NCBI GenBank assembly: GCA_019359885.1
Contig: JAHBCN010000253.1
Coordinates: 186,001 to 250,000 of the forward strand
DNA length: 64,000 bases
Direction of reading: 5' to 3'
Origin: Listronotus oregonensis
Taxonomy: Eukaryota; Arthropoda; Insecta; Coleoptera; Curculionidae
Shown: positions 63,744 to 64,000 of the stretch, piece after piece
How positions within the stretch are numbered: the stretch's first letter is position 1
Layout: each line of letters starts with the position of its first letter
The notes under the pieces: generated by a model
Told to the model about the DNA's origin: nothing
What the model saw: only the letters and a program-made list of their open reading frames with translations
The model's database searches: none
Program-made: the position numbers and the translations under genes

Positions 63744-64000
63744 GGTAGATTAGATTATTTGAGCGGAGATGGCGAAAAATGACCTCCACCACTGCAACCT
63801 TACCAGATTTATTGTGGTTTCTCCTATCGTTCTTTAGAGTACCTTGTCCAAGCCCGTCTTCTTAACTAGACCCCAGAGTCTCGACACTGGCCACTCCATA
63901 TAACTTGCCGGTTTTGGCTTCTCCTCCCCAAGCCTAGTAAACCTAAGCCTGCATAGTGCTTCGCAATGGCACCACACATGTAAGGCTGTTTCTTCAGCCT
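63744..64000 (-). pseudogene. LINE 3' end, second copy, cut by window edge
   Basis: The sequence matches 12282-12560 closely, from TTAGATTATTTGAGCGGAG onward. On the minus strand it reads ALHVWCHCEALCRLRFTRLG and KPASYMEWPVSRLWGLVKK, the C-terminal end after the zinc-knuckle. This copy is more intact in frame than the 12.3-kb one and continues past the edge. Confidence 0.82.

Overview
The window is AT-rich, repeat-dense animal DNA, most likely from an insect and possibly a beetle (the order is a guess). The evidence is spliced genes with GT-AG introns and tails typical of arthropod transposons, an insect cell-adhesion gene of the sidestep family, and Penelope-like, jockey/CR1-like and I/R1-like retroelements, mariner/Tc1 elements, a tRNA-derived SINE, MITEs and very long (TA)n tracts.

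Host gene: only two host exons are seen, both on the minus strand. One is an immunoglobulin-domain exon (49468-49761) and the other an exon that opens a fibronectin-III-like domain (1912-2082). They join in the same phase and in the order expected of a sidestep-family receptor. If so, almost everything between them (about 47 kb as assembled, about 34 kb if a false duplication is removed) is one intron filled with mobile elements.

Mobile elements, left to right. The start of a transposase-like gene runs off the left edge (1-131, minus), with repeated terminal motifs at 296-490. Penelope-like remnants lie near 4, 6, 14-15.9 and 17.7-18.0 kb. A tRNA-derived SINE is at 10.3 kb, a Tc1 remnant at 11.6-12.3 kb and a LINE 3' end at 12.3-12.9 kb, with a second copy of that LINE end at 63.7-64 kb. 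Mariner fragments lie at 16-17.4 and 57.2-58.1 kb. The best-preserved element is at 18649-22183. It has 35-bp terminal inverted repeats, subterminal repeats of the same motif, and one intact four-exon gene for a 741-residue DDE-like protein. Palindromic MITEs lie at 22.4-23.1 and 27.8-28.0 kb, and a 1.8-kb foldback element of inverted ~140-bp tandem repeats at 61.9-63.7 kb.

Duplication: 28729-42365 and 42460-55850 are two versions of the same ~13.5 kb, separated by a 17-N gap. The first looks like unpolished sequence: homopolymer expansions, small deletions, broken splice site and frames. The second is clean. This looks like two contig ends that overlap and were not merged. One difference, the right arm of a long-TIR mariner, is too large to be read error and may be a real allelic variant.

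Except for the 741-residue gene and the two sidestep-like exons, every coding trace in the window is truncated or broken.
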